Source of the DNA: an uncultured Commensalibacter sp.
Lineage (GTDB): Bacteria; Pseudomonadota; Alphaproteobacteria; Acetobacterales; Acetobacteraceae
Assembly: GCA_945266285.1 (NCBI GenBank)
Contig: CALYOP010000006.1
Coordinates: forward strand, 1 to 64,000
DNA length: 64,000 nucleotides
Reading direction: 5' to 3'
The translations under genes and the position numbers were made by a program. The notes under the pieces are model-generated. The model saw only the letters and a program-made list of their open reading frames with translations. It did not search any database and was not told where the DNA came from. The number at the start of each line of letters is the position of its first letter. Position 1 is the first letter of the stretch. Of the stretch, positions 53,726 through 62,394 are shown one piece after another.

Positions 53726-54951
53726 TGGTTGAAAAGAAATCCTTTAAAACGCTTGATGATTTGAATTGTAATGGAAAGCGTGTCTTATTGCGTGGGGATT
53801 TGAATGTTCCGGTACGTGATGGCAAGATTTCTGATACAACCCGTCTTGAGCGTTTGGCACCTACTATTCGTGAATTAGCGAATAAGGGCGCCAAGGTAAT
53901 TATTGTTAGTCATTTTGCACGCCCCAAAGGAAAACGGGTTCCCGAAATGTCATTGCGTCCCGTTGGAGAAGCTTTGGCAAAAATTCTGGGTAAACCGGTT
54001 GCTTTTGCTGATGACTGTGTTGGGCCAGATGCACAACAAGCCGTCAATGCCATGAAAAATGGTGACATATTATTGTTGGAAAACACTCGTTTCCACCCCG
54101 GAGAAGAAAAGAACGACCCCACTTTATCCAAGGAAATGGCTGAACTTGCTGATGTATATGTCGATGACGCTTTTTCATCTGCCCATCGTGCACATGCATC
54201 AACCGAAGGGGTAACGCATTTTCTGCCTTCTTTTGCCGGCCGGTTAATGGAAGCCGAACTCAATGCATTAAACATCGCTTTGGAAAATCCAAAACGTCCT
54301 GTTGGTGCCATTGTCGGTGGATCCAAAATTTCAACCAAATTGGATTTGCTTTCCAATCTGATTTCAAAGGTTGATGTTTTGATCATTGGCGGCGCTATGG
54401 CCAATACGTTTTTGGCTGCTCAAGGTATTAACGTCGGTAAGTCTTTGCAAGAACAGGAAATGCATGACACAGCCCGGGATATTTTGAAAGAAGCAACCAG
54501 TCGTGGATGCAAAATCATTCTTCCTGTGGATGCCGTTGTTGCTGCTGAATTCAAAGAAAACACAGCAACGCAAACGGTATCAGTGAAAAACATTCCTGCT
54601 GATCAAATGATGTTGGATGTTGGTCCAGAAACCGTTGCATTATTAAAGAAAGAACTGGCACAGCTCAAGACCCTGGTCTGGAACGGACCTTTGGGTGCTT
54701 TTGAAGTTGCGCCTTTCGACAAAGCAACGACTGCTGTGGCACAGGAAGCTGCTCGCCTTACCAAAGCTGGGCAATTGGAAAGTATCGCCGGAGGTGGTGA
54801 TACCGTATCCGCATTGAAACATGCCGGTGTGTTACATGACATATCTTATGTTTCAACAGCTGGTGGAGCATTTTTGGAATGGTTAGAAGGTAAAATCTTA
54901 CCAGGTATTCTGGCCTTGACGGAAGTTGCTCAGACTGCAGCACCACTTTAA
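53725..54951 (+). CDS. pgk: Phosphoglycerate kinase
   Basis: A 408-residue kinase. Seen: [11 protein letters not shown] (substrate basic patch), [34 protein letters not shown] and the C-terminal [13 protein letters not shown] nucleotide site. I chose the ATG at 53725 that overlaps the gap stop; a longer frame reads through the gap 3' end. Translational coupling with gap is likely. Terminator at 54979-55004. Confidence 0.96.
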   Translation: MVEKKSFKTLDDLNCNGKRVLLRGDLNVPVRDGKISDTTRLERLAPTIRELANKGAKVIIVSHFARPKGKRVPEMSLRPVGEALAKILGKPVAFADDCVGPDAQQAVNAMKNGDILLLENTRFHPGEEKNDPTLSKEMAELADVYVDDAFSSAHRAHASTEGVTHFLPSFAGRLMEAELNALNIALENPKRPVGAIVGGSKISTKLDLLSNLISKVDVLIIGGAMANTFLAAQGINVGKSLQEQEMHDTARDILKEATSRGCKIILPVDAVVAAEFKENTATQTVSVKNIPADQMMLDVGPETVALLKKELAQLKTLVWNGPLGAFEVAPFDKATTAVAQEAARLTKAGQLESIAGGGDTVSALKHAGVLHDISYVSTAGGAFLEWLEGKILPGILALTEVAQTAAPL

Positions 54952-54978
54952 TAAAACGATTAAATTAGATTAAAAGCC

Positions 54979-55010
54979 AAGGGTCTGTTTTTTAACAGGT
55001 CCTTGTTTTA
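54979..55010 (+). terminator. Terminator of the gap-pgk operon
   Basis: AAGGGTCTGTT (54979-54989) pairs with AACAGGTCCTT (54994-55004), including two G-U pairs, followed by GTTTTA. It ends about 50 bp after the pgk stop. Confidence 0.8.
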
Positions 55011-55093
55011 TGACATTCAATTATTGAAATAATTTCTATAGTAGAACCAGATTAAATATTATATAATTGTTAACCATTGATTTTTATAGCTTA

Positions 55094-55339
55094 ATGGTTG
55101 ACTATATGATTTTTTTAATTGTGATCGTTATTTTGTGTTTTGCACTTATTCCCCTTGCAAAAAAAGAAGCTGCCAAAAAAGGGAAAACCTTTAGTCTTCC
55201 TATTCATCTTTTAAAATTTTTTATTCTTGCTGTTATCGTTGTCATTGCTTCGTTCTTTGTAGACAAGATGTTTCACAAAAATTCTACGCTACCTCCAACG
55301 ATCCATATACCGCAGCGAATTCAAAATAACACACAATGA
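55094..55339 (+). CDS. Small membrane protein, hypothetical
   Basis: An 81-residue protein (ATG 55094; starts at TTG 55067 and ATG 55106 are possible, none with a clear ribosome binding site). Two hydrophobic helices (IFLIVIVILCFALIPLA and FFILAVIVVIASFFV) flank a Lys-rich loop (KKEAAKKGKTF). The C-terminus is short and polar. No family is recognised. It stands alone between pgk and ftsY. Confidence 0.6.
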   Translation: MVDYMIFLIVIVILCFALIPLAKKEAAKKGKTFSLPIHLLKFFILAVIVVIASFFVDKMFHKNSTLPPTIHIPQRIQNNTQ

Positions 55340-55511
55340 AATCAAACAATGGATAGCCAAGCAATGATCGATTAAGGGGCATATTTTGCTCTTTAAAATC
55401 TTTTATCTTTGCAGAAAATTGCCGTATAGATTTCTGAAATAAGATAAAGCAGGGCTATCTTTTTATTACATAAGAAATTTTTTAAAAAAAATACTTTGTT
55501 GGTTATAATAA

Positions 55512-55584
55512 GTTACTTCAAATATTGATGTAATAGGCCGTCATGAACTAATTTTTGAAGTAACGCCTATTTGTCATCAATATT
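55512..55584 (+). other. Interlocked, mutually exclusive stem segments
   Basis: Segment A GTTACTTCAAA (55512-55522) is complementary to 55554-55564. Segments B AATATTGATG (55521-55530) and C AATAGGC (55532-55538) are complementary to 55575-55584 and 55565-55571. The pairings cross and cannot both form fully, as in a two-state RNA or a rearranged inverted repeat. Confidence 0.45.
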
Positions 55585-55616
55585 GCTTTGATCAATTAAC
55601 CATTAAAACAGCGTGT

Positions 55617-55643
55617 TGGTTTCAATTATTGCTATTGAAACCA
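55617..55643. terminator. Hairpin downstream of ftsY
   Basis: TGGTTTCAAT (55617-55626) pairs perfectly with ATTGAAACCA (55634-55643) around a 7-nt loop. It is 33 bp after the ftsY stop on the minus strand, but no T run follows, so it is only a probable terminator. Confidence 0.5.
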
Positions 55644-55675
55644 TTTCGATAAATAAAATCTGATAATTTTAAACT

Positions 55676-56635
55676 TTATTCCGTTGGTGTCTTTTCTTCT
55701 ACTGTTGATAAATTAACGGAATCGCCTACTAAACCCTTAGCAAATTCCTCAGCAGAAAAATCACGCAGATCTTCAGCTTGTTCACCCACACCCACGGCAT
55801 GAATAGGTAATTGAAATTGCTGAGCCAATGCCACCACAATCCCCCCCTTGGCTGTTCCATCAAGTTTGGTAATGATTAAGCCCGAAACATTGACCATTTC
55901 TTTAAATACGCGAACTTGTTCAATAGCATTTTGTCCCGTCGTAGCATCCAAAACCAACAAAACCGAATGGGGTGCTGTTTCATCGAATTTACGTATGACA
56001 CGAATAATTTTTGCCAGCTCTTCCATTAATGCGCCTTTGTTATGCAACCGGCCCGCCGTGTCAATAAGCAGTAAATCAACCTGTTCGTTTTTGGCACGTT
56101 TTAATGCTTCAAAAGCAAGCCCCGCCGCATCAGCCTGGGGTTTTCCAGAAATTACTGGAGCTCCTACCCGTTCACCCCATATCTGTAATTGTTCAACAGC
56201 AGCAGCGCGGAATGTATCGCCAGCCACCATCATGATTTTCTTGCCTTGTTCACCGAAAAAGCGTGCCATCTTACCAATCGTGGTTGTTTTTCCAGTCCCA
56301 TTAACGCCCACCATCAAGACCACATGCGGTTTTAATTCGGGATTGGGTTCAAATGGAATTGCAACAGGACTTAATACTTTGGCAATTTCAGAAGCCAATG
56401 CTGTTTTTACTTCTTCATCCGTAACTTCCGCGCCAAAGCGTGTTTTTCGAAACGTATCAATGACGTTTTCGGCAACTTCAGACCCTAGATCAGCACTAAT
56501 TAATACTTCTTCAAGTTGTTCAAGCGATTCTTCGTCAAGACGGCGTTTGGTAAAAACTGAAGTAAGATTATTACCCAATTTTTGGGTAGAACGTGATAAT
56601 CCTTCTTTAAGGCGAGAGAAAAAACCAAGAGCCAT
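55676..56635 (-). CDS. ftsY: Signal recognition particle receptor FtsY
   Basis: A 319-residue SRP GTPase of the short form. N-terminal NG-type helices (about 1-95), then the GTPase: G1 GVNGTGKTTTIGKMA, TFRAAAVEQLQIWGE, G3 LIDTAGRLHNK and G4 TKLDGTAKGG. It docks ribosome-SRP complexes at the membrane for co-translational insertion. The acidic A domain is very short. Its ATG overlaps the mtaB stop by 1 bp; last gene of dapF-mtaB-ftsY. Confidence 0.96.
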   Translation of the reverse strand: MALGFFSRLKEGLSRSTQKLGNNLTSVFTKRRLDEESLEQLEEVLISADLGSEVAENVIDTFRKTRFGAEVTDEEVKTALASEIAKVLSPVAIPFEPNPELKPHVVLMVGVNGTGKTTTIGKMARFFGEQGKKIMMVAGDTFRAAAVEQLQIWGERVGAPVISGKPQADAAGLAFEALKRAKNEQVDLLLIDTAGRLHNKGALMEELAKIIRVIRKFDETAPHSVLLVLDATTGQNAIEQVRVFKEMVNVSGLIITKLDGTAKGGIVVALAQQFQLPIHAVGVGEQAEDLRDFSAEEFAKGLVGDSVNLSTVEEKTPTE

Positions 56636-57891
56636 TATATTCTTTCCGCTATTATTTCATCCGCATTACCATGAACCACACGTGCTAGAACAATTTCACC
56701 AGGTTCTGCCTGTCCTTGTAGGCGCGTCATTGCAAATTGTTCTGAATGGCCACCTTCGGGATTTTCCATCAGTAAACGAATAGATTTTCCAACTAAGGAT
56801 TGATGATAATGTTCTGCTGCCTGTTTGCCAAGCTTCCTTAGCTGAGCTGCGCGTTCCCGACGCACTTCAACTGGTACGGCAGGCATTTTGGCAGCCGGCG
56901 TTCCTTTTCGTTCGCTATAAGGAAATACGTGTAAATAAGGAAAGGCCTGTTGTTCTAAAAAGGTAAAAGTTTCTTTGAATAACCGATCATCTTCTGTTGG
57001 AAAACCCGCAATAATATCAGCACTAAGACCAATATCGGGTCGAATTTTCCGCAATTGATCAACGACTTTCTGGACATCGGATGTTAAATGACGTCGTTTC
57101 ATCCGTTTTAAAATCATATCACATCCGGCTTGTACCGATAAATGCAAATGCGGCATAAGCCGATGTTCAGAAGCCAGCAAATCCCAAAGTATTGGATCAA
57201 CACCTATCGGATCAATAGAAGATAAACGCAATCTTTCCAAATTAGGAACTTGCTTTAACACATCACGACATAAATGACCCAGTACCGGTTGATCGGATAG
57301 ATCTTTTCCCCAAGATGCAATATCAACCCCGGTTAAAACAATCTCTTTATATCCCTTTTCAACCAAAGCCTGTGCCTGCTGAACAACGCCAGCAATACTG
57401 ACAGAACGTGATGGACCACGTCCAAAAGGAATAATGCAAAATGTACAACGATGGTCACAGCCTTGTTGAATCTGAACAAAGGCCCGTGTCCGACCTGTAA
57501 AATCTGTTACTAATTGTGCGGCACTTATGCGAACCGCCATGATATCCGATACTTGGTTACCAGAAGCCAAGCTCGATTCTGTCCAGTTTTTTGCCTCTAA
57601 CTTGTCTTCATTGCCTAAAACCTGTTGCACCCCTTCCAAAGATGACCATTTTTCAGGATCAAGTTGAGCCGCACAACCCGTTACAACAATACGCAGATTG
57701 GGATTATTACGATGCAAACGCCGAATTGCTTGTTTGGCTTGGCGTTCGGCTTCGGCTGTTACTGCACAAGTATTGACCACAACCACATTATTTAATGGTT
57801 CGGCATGCCGACCGATTACTTCACTTTCATAGCGATTTAGTCGGCAGCCAAAGGTTATGATTTGAGGCTTTTTATCGTCCTCAGACTTCAT
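56635..57891 (-). CDS. mtaB: tRNA t6A37 methylthiotransferase MtaB
   Basis: A 418-residue radical-SAM enzyme that converts t6A37 to ms2t6A37 in tRNAs reading ANN codons. The N-terminal UPF0004 domain carries three Cys (FGCRLN, NTCAVT and TGCAAQ). The radical SAM cluster motif is GCDHRCTFC (CxxxCxxC), and a C-terminal TRAM domain follows. It overlaps dapF by 4 bp (ATGA) and ftsY by 1 bp; this gene order is common in Alphaproteobacteria. Confidence 0.94.
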   Translation of the reverse strand: MKSEDDKKPQIITFGCRLNRYESEVIGRHAEPLNNVVVVNTCAVTAEAERQAKQAIRRLHRNNPNLRIVVTGCAAQLDPEKWSSLEGVQQVLGNEDKLEAKNWTESSLASGNQVSDIMAVRISAAQLVTDFTGRTRAFVQIQQGCDHRCTFCIIPFGRGPSRSVSIAGVVQQAQALVEKGYKEIVLTGVDIASWGKDLSDQPVLGHLCRDVLKQVPNLERLRLSSIDPIGVDPILWDLLASEHRLMPHLHLSVQAGCDMILKRMKRRHLTSDVQKVVDQLRKIRPDIGLSADIIAGFPTEDDRLFKETFTFLEQQAFPYLHVFPYSERKGTPAAKMPAVPVEVRRERAAQLRKLGKQAAEHYHQSLVGKSIRLLMENPEGGHSEQFAMTRLQGQAEPGEIVLARVVHGNADEIIAERI

Positions 57892-58712
57892 AGAGGATAG
57901 GTATCCTGATTAAAATTACCGGAGAAAGATAGGACAGCTGGGCCAGTCATGATGACGTGATCATCTTTTTCACGCCAATAAATCGTTAGACTTCCTCCAT
58001 CCATTTTCACCAAACATTCACGATCCGCAAGACCACGGCGCACAGCATTTACAACCGAAGCACAAGCACCCGATCCGCAAGCCAAAGTTAAACCCGCACC
58101 CCGTTCCCAAACACGTAAACGCATGCTTTGACGATCCAACATCTGCACAAAACCGATATTGGCCTTTTCTGGAAATAAGGGGTCATTTTCCAGGACCTGA
58201 CCACAAAAAACGGGATCAACTGTTGATAGATCATCAACAAAAAATGTTACATGTGGATTACCCATTGATGCAGCAACGGGATCACCAGAAATCGGCAGAT
58301 GCAATGTATCGATATCTTGACTAAGAGGTACTTCCTGCCACTTTAACCCTGGAACTCCCATATCAACACTAACCGTTTTATTGTCGATAATTTCTGTTGA
58401 TAACAAAGCAGCATTGGTTTGAAGAAGAATATTCTTCTTGTCCAATTTCTCATGCAACAATGCTGCAACACAACGTGATGCATTACCACAAGCGCCGGAT
58501 TCACTACCATCAGGGTTGAAAAACTGGACATAAATATCCGCGGATTCATCTCTGGCAGCAGATAAAACTACCAATTGGTCGCAGCCTATGCCATAACGGC
58601 GGTCACATAAAGCCGATATACGCCGTTCGGTAAACGAGATGTTTTTGGCGCAATTATCGATAATGACAAAATCATTGCCAATACCGTGCATTTTATAAAA
58701 AGGAATATTCAT
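57888..58712 (-). CDS. dapF: Diaminopimelate epimerase
   Basis: A 274-residue PLP-independent racemase that converts LL- to meso-diaminopimelate for lysine and peptidoglycan. The two catalytic Cys lie in GACGNASRC (about 73-81) and LACGSGACAS (about 213-222). The start motif FYKMHGIGNDFV is standard. It is the first gene of the dapF-mtaB-ftsY unit. Confidence 0.96.
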   Translation of the reverse strand: MNIPFYKMHGIGNDFVIIDNCAKNISFTERRISALCDRRYGIGCDQLVVLSAARDESADIYVQFFNPDGSESGACGNASRCVAALLHEKLDKKNILLQTNAALLSTEIIDNKTVSVDMGVPGLKWQEVPLSQDIDTLHLPISGDPVAASMGNPHVTFFVDDLSTVDPVFCGQVLENDPLFPEKANIGFVQMLDRQSMRLRVWERGAGLTLACGSGACASVVNAVRRGLADRECLVKMDGGSLTIYWREKDDHVIMTGPAVLSFSGNFNQDTYPL

Positions 58713-58780
58713 TATTTTTTTAGAATAAATTCTTTCCTGAACCGTTGATCAATGAACAATAAAAATCTAATCTTTAGACC

Positions 58781-59416
58781 ATGAGCAGCTTACAAAATTT
58801 TCATCCCCGCGCTTTTGAAATTGCTGGTAACGATACTGATTTAGCGTATTACACAGCCCATCCACATTTATCCTTAATGGATGTCGGTGGTTATAAAGCT
58901 GTTGAAACTCTATATCATACTTTTTTACAAGAAGGCGATACTATCCTTGATCTAATGTGTGGTCGGAACAGCCATCTGCCTAATGATATACCATTCCAGG
59001 AAGTTATTGGATTGGATATCTCTAAAGAAGCCTTACAGGAAAATCCTATTTTAACCAAGCAAATTGTAGAAGATATTAATCAATCTCCACAAATTCCGCT
59101 ACCTGATGAAAGTATTAACGCCGTTTGTTTATGTTGTACTTTCGAATATCTGCGCAAGCCTCAAGCTATATTTAAAGAATCTTTTCGTATATTAAAGCCC
59201 GGAGGTTGTATTTTAATTACTTTTACTGATCGTTTCCTTCCCATACGTGCCACGGCTTTATGGCAAGCATTAAATACAGAAGACCGCCAAAGACTAATTT
59301 ACCTACTTTTAGAAGAGGCTGGATTTGTTGAACGCGATAAAGGAGAAGTCCATCCCCCAACAGATCATAAAATCTGGAAAGACACCGTATATAGCGTTAT
59401 TGGGCGAAAATCCTGA
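58781..59416 (+). CDS. Class I SAM-dependent methyltransferase
   Basis: A 211-residue methyltransferase. Motif I is ILDLMCGRNSHLP (about 56-68), motif II has VIGLDISKEAL, and motif post-II is NAVCLCCTFEYL. The substrate is unknown. The C-terminal DKGEVHPPTDHKIWKDTVYSVIG stretch has no recognisable motif. Divergent from dapF; transcribed alone. Likely cytoplasmic. The LMCGRNSHL variant of the glycine-rich loop (DLMCG in place of DLGCG) is typical of a branch annotated as methyltransferase type 11. Confidence 0.75.
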   Translation: MSSLQNFHPRAFEIAGNDTDLAYYTAHPHLSLMDVGGYKAVETLYHTFLQEGDTILDLMCGRNSHLPNDIPFQEVIGLDISKEALQENPILTKQIVEDINQSPQIPLPDESINAVCLCCTFEYLRKPQAIFKESFRILKPGGCILITFTDRFLPIRATALWQALNTEDRQRLIYLLLEEAGFVERDKGEVHPPTDHKIWKDTVYSVIGRKS

Positions 59417-59888
59417 TTAAAAAATCCTAGAATAGCGTTATCTATCGTCGCTAATATTTCCAAAAATCGCGTTCATGTTTAAATGCTGTTTGCAGAAAAT
59501 TAGCATGATAATCCATACCTATTTATTCGCGATTTTTATAACGCAGAACAGTGAAAAAATGCGAGATTATAGCTCATTTCATTTTAATTTTTTCCATTTT
59601 CATGGCCTTTTTGATCAATTTCTAAAGATTCGCAGGAATAGTTTCTTGACTATATTTTAAAATAAATTAAATATTCAGCAATTTGGTTGGTTTCCTACTT
59701 AATTGGTTCAATAAACTTTCGTTGGGTAGGAACTGACGATTTTTTTTACTGATAAACGTGATTCACCACAATATGCTTGAGAATTACCTCTTTTTCATTT
59801 CATAGAAAAAGCAGTATTTGCTTCACTTCAATTACCCACATCTGATCTTTCTAATCAATAGAAAGAAAGCGTTTTACCGGATCTTTTT
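59417..59888. other. Long leader/intergenic region before the DEAD-box helicase
   Basis: This 472-bp AT-rich stretch has no gene I can support. An imperfect hairpin (GTTTCCTAC around 59690-59698 with GTAGGAAC at 59726-59733) is followed by an 8-T run near 59740, resembling a weak terminator or leader structure. DEAD-box helicase genes often have long, temperature-responsive leaders, but I see no decisive element. Confidence 0.4.
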
Positions 59889-61646
59889 ATGCCGTTTACT
59901 CAAATCAATCCAGCTTTGTCCCGTGCCCTAGCGCTTAAGGGATACACAACACCAACGCCTGTTCAACAATCTGTTTTAGAAAAAGGCCTTAATGGACAAG
60001 ACCTTTTGGTATCGGCACAGACCGGTTCTGGAAAAACGGTAGCTTATGGGCTGGCCATGGCCCCAACCCTATTAGGAAATAAAGCAAGCTTTGGCCCAGC
60101 AACGAATCCTTTGGCATTAATTGTTGCGCCAACCCGTGAACTTGCATTGCAAGTTCATCAAGAGCTCACATGGCTTTATGATGAAGCAAAAGCAAAAATT
60201 ATTACCTGTATCGGGGGTATGAATGTCCGTAAGGAAACACAAAACCTGGAACGTGGATGTCATATTGTTGTCGGAACACCTGGTCGGTTATGCGATCATA
60301 TCCGTAGACGTCATCTCAATTTATCATCACTAAAAGTTATTGTGCTTGATGAAGCCGATGAGATGCTGGACCTCGGTTTTCGGGATGAGTTGGAAGAATT
60401 GCTTTCTACCACCCCAGAAAATCGCAGAACATTATTGTTTTCTGCGACAATTGATAAGGAAATCGAATCGCTTGCTCGCAATTATCAGAAACAAGCACTG
60501 CGCATTAATACAATTTCTTCAGCACAACAACATCGCGATATCGAATATCGTGCTGTAGTCGTAGCCCCTCGGGAAATTGATAATGCTATTGTCAATCTGC
60601 TGCGTTATATCGATAGCCCTACAGCAATGATTTTTTGTGCAACCCGTGAAATGGTTCGCCATATGCATACGGCGTTACTGGAACGCGGTTTTTCATCCGT
60701 TTCTTTATCGGGTGATTTAGGACAAGATGAACGAACCCATGCGATTGAAAGCTTACGTACGGGTCAGGTAAAAGTCTGTGTAGCTACGGATGTTGCTGCT
60801 CGTGGCCTGGATTTACCAACATTAGATTTGGTAATCCATGCAAGTTTACCCACCAATCCAGCAACTTTGCTTCACCGTTCAGGTCGTACGGGACGGGCCG
60901 GTCGTAAAGGGGTTTGTTGTGTTATCGTTCCAAATAACCAACGCGGACGTGCAGAACGTTTACTTTCTATGGCCCGTGTTACGGCAACATGGGGAAATGC
61001 ACCTTCCATTCAGTCCATCCGTGATAAAGATAATGAACGGCTGCTTAGCTATTCTGCTTTTGCTAATCCTGAAGATATTACAACAGAAGATCAGCCCCTT
61101 ATTCAACAATTAACCGAAAATTTCTCTCTTGAACATTTGGCAAAGGCTGTGATTTCCCTTTACCGTTCAACCATGCCTTACCCCGAAGAAATTACGCCAG
61201 TCAATTTGGAAAGCCGCCGTTCATCTATTCGTAATGAACGTTCAAGAGACAAAGCATCTTCTCCATCACGGAATAAGCCAACCCGTGAATCCATGTCCAA
61301 TAGTAGCTGGTTTGAAATCCCGGTTGGCCGTAAAAATAAGGCCGATCCAAAATGGTTAATCCCCTTAATCTGTAAGGTGGGAAAAGTTCAAAAGCGCGAT
61401 ATTGGTGATATCCGTATTTCTGATCAATTCACACGTTTCGAAATTGCTGCGAAATGTGCAGACGATTTCAAACAACAAATTAGCCGTGCAAACAATGAAG
61501 AGGTAAAAATTTATCCTGCTTCAGGTGCACCAAACAAAAGCACCGGCCCAAGAAAGAAACCAAATACGAAATCTTCTCGAATACCTGCTAAAGGTTCAGC
61601 ACGTTCATCTTCGTTAAAAAAACGAGGACGTTCTCGTAAAAGCTAA
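59889..61646 (+). CDS. DEAD-box RNA helicase with DbpA-type RNA-binding tail
   Basis: A 585-residue helicase. Motifs in order: TPTPVQQSVL (Q motif), AQTGSGKT (I), PTRELAL (Ia), TPGRL (Ib), LDEADEML (II, DEAD), FSATI (III), ATDVAARGLDLP (V) and HRSGRTGRAG (VI). Residues about 470-545 resemble the DbpA RNA-binding domain. The C-terminal tail (about 550-585) is Arg/Lys/Ser-rich. Such enzymes remodel rRNA during ribosome assembly or at low temperature. A strong terminator follows. Confidence 0.92.
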   Translation: MPFTQINPALSRALALKGYTTPTPVQQSVLEKGLNGQDLLVSAQTGSGKTVAYGLAMAPTLLGNKASFGPATNPLALIVAPTRELALQVHQELTWLYDEAKAKIITCIGGMNVRKETQNLERGCHIVVGTPGRLCDHIRRRHLNLSSLKVIVLDEADEMLDLGFRDELEELLSTTPENRRTLLFSATIDKEIESLARNYQKQALRINTISSAQQHRDIEYRAVVVAPREIDNAIVNLLRYIDSPTAMIFCATREMVRHMHTALLERGFSSVSLSGDLGQDERTHAIESLRTGQVKVCVATDVAARGLDLPTLDLVIHASLPTNPATLLHRSGRTGRAGRKGVCCVIVPNNQRGRAERLLSMARVTATWGNAPSIQSIRDKDNERLLSYSAFANPEDITTEDQPLIQQLTENFSLEHLAKAVISLYRSTMPYPEEITPVNLESRRSSIRNERSRDKASSPSRNKPTRESMSNSSWFEIPVGRKNKADPKWLIPLICKVGKVQKRDIGDIRISDQFTRFEIAAKCADDFKQQISRANNEEVKIYPASGAPNKSTGPRKKPNTKSSRIPAKGSARSSSLKKRGRSRKS

Positions 61647-61650
61647 AATG

Positions 61651-61680
61651 AAAAGGGCAAACCAAAGTTTGCCCTTTTTT
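61651..61680 (+). terminator. Terminator of the DEAD-box helicase gene
   Basis: AAAAGGGCAAAC (61651-61662) pairs with GTTTGCCCTTTT (61667-61678), loop CAAA, followed by further T residues. It ends 34 bp after the stop codon. Confidence 0.92.
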
Positions 61681-61719
61681 ATTACCTGAAGCCTATTATG
61701 TGTTTTTATTTTATTGTAA

Positions 61720-62163
61720 TTAGTGATGATGGCGATATTGATCTGGGGAGCGATAAGGATGGGTAAAATCATGCATGTCGCGTCTTGTGTTATCGCGCAT
61801 GTCTCTCCATCTTTCGCGTTGTCGTTCGCCTTGTTCTCTAAAATCTCTGCGACGTTCTTCTGCGCGTCTTTTCCATTCATCACGCTGATCTTTGCCGTAG
61901 TTTTTCATATCATCGAAACGTCTACGCTGTTCATCTATCTGCGCATTTCTTTCATCGATACGCTGCTGAATGGCCTGGTTACGTTGTACAATCCGATTAT
62001 GTATTTCGTCTTCACCACGTTGCAAACGATCCAACGGATCAGGAGGAAGTGGTGCAGCACGATCTTGTGGGGGATAAAATTGTGCATTTGCTGAGGAAAT
62101 TGTTGATCCAACACCTATAGCAGCTAATAACCCCATAGAGAGTATAAAATGTTTTGAAATCAT
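61720..62163 (-). CDS. Arg-rich secreted protein with His-rich tail, hypothetical
   Basis: A 147-residue protein with a signal peptide (about 1-27, ending SSANAQ). The mature part is a long charged helix (about 45-125) packed with Arg, Glu, Asp and Gln (RRRFDDM, RRAEERRRDF, RERWRDMRD), then a short His/Tyr tail ending HHH. It could bind metals, nucleic acid or heme, but no domain is recognised. It resembles small periplasmic stress proteins only in general composition. Transcribed alone. Confidence 0.65.
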   Translation of the reverse strand: MISKHFILSMGLLAAIGVGSTISSANAQFYPPQDRAAPLPPDPLDRLQRGEDEIHNRIVQRNQAIQQRIDERNAQIDEQRRRFDDMKNYGKDQRDEWKRRAEERRRDFREQGERQRERWRDMRDNTRRDMHDFTHPYRSPDQYRHHH

Positions 62164-62394
62164 TTTCTCTTCTTTCTTATCTTTAGCAGATGGTTATAAT
62201 CTAAATATAAAGCACGGCAAAAATCAGACCGGACTAAGGCAAGATTATTCAAAAATGTTAAATATTGTTACATTCTGTTTTTTCTATATATCCTGGCATC
62301 ATTAATAATCGGTAATCTTTTGGATGCAATATTATTTTAATATTTTTACAAGTTTTTATGACAAACAGATTGAAATAATGCAATGGAGCAACGA

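Larger units (their letters stand above)
55340..55675. other. Intergenic region with competing RNA-like stems
   Basis: Besides a hairpin (55617-55643) near the ftsY stop, the region holds interlocked complementary segments at 55512-55584 (see findings). No gene is seen. Confidence 0.5.

Noticed and set aside
53910..54404. 164-codon minus-strand open frame
   Set aside because: Antisense to pgk; no ribosome binding site and shadow-like composition.
55848..56783. 311-codon plus-strand open frame
   Set aside because: It runs antisense to ftsY, whose GTPase motifs are clear. The translation is Ser/Cys/Pro-rich without domains: a mirror frame.
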